In this document: piece by piece, positions 6,619 to 6,737 of the stretch
Position numbering within the stretch: position 1 is the stretch's first letter
Layout: each line of letters begins with the position of its first letter
Source: an uncultured Prevotella sp.
GTDB lineage: Bacteria > Bacteroidota > Bacteroidia > Bacteroidales > Bacteroidaceae
Assembly: GCA_947095945.1 (NCBI GenBank)
Contig: CAMUQM010000108.1
Coordinates: forward strand, 1 to 6,737
Direction: 5' to 3'
DNA: 6,737 nt
Notes under the pieces: model-generated
Seen by the model: only the letters and a program-made list of their open reading frames with translations
What the model was told of the DNA's origin: nothing
Databases searched by the model: none
Position numbers and translations under genes: made by a program

Positions 6619-6673
6619 TTAATTGATACTTAATTGCGTTCGAATTAAGGCTTAATTGACGTTTAATAGATGC
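6619..6673. repeat. five 11-bp phased units related to TTAATTGACGT
   Basis: Five consecutive 11-base units fill this stretch without gaps: TTAATTGATAC (6619), TTAATTGCGTT (6630), CGAATTAAGGC (6641), TTAATTGACGT (6652) and TTAATAGATGC (6663). Units 1, 2 and 4 share TTAATTG; unit 5 keeps TTAAT; unit 3 carries an inverted AATTAA instead. The centre forms an inverted repeat, TTAATTGCGTTCG followed by AATTAA. The pitch is about one helical turn, which suits protein binding or bent DNA, but a decaying dispersed repeat is as likely. No promoter or gene start is visible next to it inside the window. Confidence 0.6.
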
Positions 6674-6737
6674 CCTTTTGACATGTAACTAATCACTGAA
6701 AATGGAGAAATATCGAAATTAGTGTAAACTAACTGAT

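Larger units (their letters stand above)
6347..6737. other. gene-free region after yebC (391 bp)
   Basis: No open frame of convincing length exists on either strand. The region holds the small hairpin after yebC, the 123-bp inverted-repeat element with its T-rich tail, and the 11-bp phased units. Between them (6542-6618) there is a GGAG sequence ten bases before an ATG at 6587, but the frame has only 11 codons (MFCPKFSHLRF) and is not called. The last 60 bases contain no recognisable Bacteroidota promoter, so any next gene starts well beyond the window. Confidence 0.65.

Noticed and set aside
6587..6622. 11-codon frame with GGAG ten bases before its ATG
   Set aside because: It is too short to support as a gene, and Shine-Dalgarno sites carry little weight in this phylum, whose other genes here lack them.

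Overview
The window looks like chromosomal DNA from a Prevotella-type member of the Bacteroidota. Three things suggest this. The promoters fit the Bacteroidota pattern (a -33 TTTG and a -7 TAnnTTTG box). The leaders before the start codons are A-rich and lack Shine-Dalgarno sequences. The four proteins resemble Bacteroidales versions of their families as I remember them. The genus is an inference; no database search was run.

Layout: (1) 33-1607, plus strand, a COG2509-type FAD-dependent oxidoreductase. (2) 1608-1916, a gap between convergent genes that holds a tandem array of a palindromic 12-bp core at an exact 22-bp pitch; its first three units also fold into a 68-nt near-perfect hairpin. 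(3) 1917-2801, minus strand, a membrane-anchored YpfJ-type zinc metallopeptidase. (4) 2802-3133, a divergent intergenic region with one recognisable promoter for each flanking gene. (5) 3134-5602, pheT, full length, followed after 12 bp by yebC (5615-6346), probably one operon. (6) 6347-6737, a gene-free tail with a small hairpin, a 123-bp element with 24-nt terminal inverted repeats and internal hairpins followed by a T-rich tract, and five 11-bp units related to TTAATTGACGT.

The genes are ordinary housekeeping or conserved functions. pheT and yebC both serve translation (charging of tRNA-Phe; ribosome-linked or regulatory factor), which fits their linkage. The oxidoreductase and the peptidase have no known shared pathway with them. 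I see no phage, CRISPR, toxin-antitoxin or other multi-gene system. The unusual content is the three non-coding repeat or structure elements, which probably belong to families scattered in the host genome.
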